From positions 1-42,205 of the forward strand of contig NZ_JACKSH010000024.1 of the NCBI RefSeq assembly GCF_025821625.1: a DNA stretch of 42,205 bases, given 5' to 3'. Position 1 is the stretch's first letter, and each line of letters opens with the position of its first letter. Below are positions 42,119 to 42,205 of the stretch, piece after piece. Below the pieces are notes generated by a model. The model was given only the letters and a program-made list of their open reading frames with translations. It was not told the DNA's origin and did not search any database. Made by a program: the position numbers and the translations under genes. This stretch comes from Mycolicibacterium pyrenivorans. GTDB taxonomy: Bacteria; Actinomycetota; Actinomycetes; Mycobacteriales; Mycobacteriaceae.

Positions 42119-42205
42119 CGACGATCGGGCGAGGGACGAGCCCGTGAGGAGTCAGCCCATCAGACACGGCTGACGACGATCGGGCGAGGGACGAGCCCGT
42201 GAGGA
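42110..42205. repeat. Tandem repeat, 55-base period, at the fprA end
   Basis: The 41 bases at 42110-42150 recur without a mismatch at 42165-42205, with a 14-base spacer, so the unit is 55 bases; the window ends within the second unit, so the array may continue. Each unit can form two hairpins: CGGGC/GCCCG (for example 42126-42144) and GTCAGCC/GGCTGAC (42151-42157 with 42168-42174). The first copy contains the fprA stop codon (42116-42118). Short tandem units overlapping gene ends resemble mycobacterial MIRU-type repeats, but I cannot confirm membership in a known family. Confidence 0.8.

Noticed and set aside
1..42205. Insertion sequence, prophage or genomic island
   Set aside because: No transposase, integrase, terminal inverted repeats or tRNA-linked attachment site was seen; the gene content looks chromosomal throughout.

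Overview
The window comes from a high-GC actinobacterium, almost certainly a fast-growing mycobacterium of the Mycolicibacterium type. This rests on the right-hand gene order fprA, prfB, a MscS channel, a Thr/Pro-rich membrane protein, ftsE, ftsX, smpB, a 283-residue MDMPI/DinB-type protein and tmRNA, which I recall from the Mycobacterium tuberculosis Rv3099c-Rv3106 region. Other genus signs are cadI/ArsR, a Ddn-like nitroreductase, a PknH_C-type lipoprotein, an Rv2525c-like Tat substrate, and many starts placed as leaderless transcripts, with a -10-like hexamer 6-8 bases before the start codon. No insertion sequence, prophage, CRISPR array or tRNA was seen; the only RNA gene recognised is tmRNA.

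Layout. (1) 1-6271: the beginning of a proline-rich protein, a TetR regulator, and a divergent aromatic-catabolism operon (extradiol dioxygenase, FAH-type hydrolase, FAD hydroxylase, hot-dog thioesterase, bicupin). Two copies of a palindromic operator lie in the divergent promoter. (2) 6295-10427: a zinc-ribbon SDR with a degenerate active site, and a coupled SDR/EamA/DUF4239 operon. (3) 10522-11442: a divergent cadI/arsR metal-response pair. (4) 11460-15656: DUF2252 kinase-like protein, GT4 glycosyltransferase and GH13 oligo-1,6-glucosidase, the last two translationally coupled. (5) 15755-20021: an NYN-LOTUS RNA-binding protein, an NTF2-like protein with an apparent internal deletion, a DUF1214/TetR pair, and a frameshifted sulfotransferase. 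(6) 20046-23690: a divergent TreS-like GH13 enzyme and a luciferase-like monooxygenase. (7) 23732-30968: envelope and signalling genes: lipoprotein, Tat-exported DUF1906 protein, DUF4189 protein, frameshifted DUF4239 protein, F420-type nitroreductase, a Ser/Thr kinase with a discoidin-like ectodomain, and an SDR. (8) 31191-42118: the conserved core block with tmRNA and its partner smpB, with a GGDEF-EAL protein and an EamA transporter between them. The window ends in a 55-base-period tandem repeat that begins across the fprA stop codon.

Working together. The 978-6271 genes form a hydroxylation, ring-cleavage and hydrolysis sequence for an unknown phenolic compound under TetR control. DUF2252 (an APH/kinase-like fold), GT4, a predicted alpha-1,6-glucosidase and a TreS-like enzyme suggest an alternative alpha-glucan or trehalose-linked route; this is the best candidate here for an undescribed system, and it is inference. 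tmRNA and SmpB are the trans-translation ribosome-rescue pair, and FtsE/FtsX is the divisome ABC complex.

Three genes in 16.7-27.3 kb carry lesions (two frameshifts, one in-frame deletion). Whether these are biological decay or sequencing errors cannot be decided from the sequence alone.
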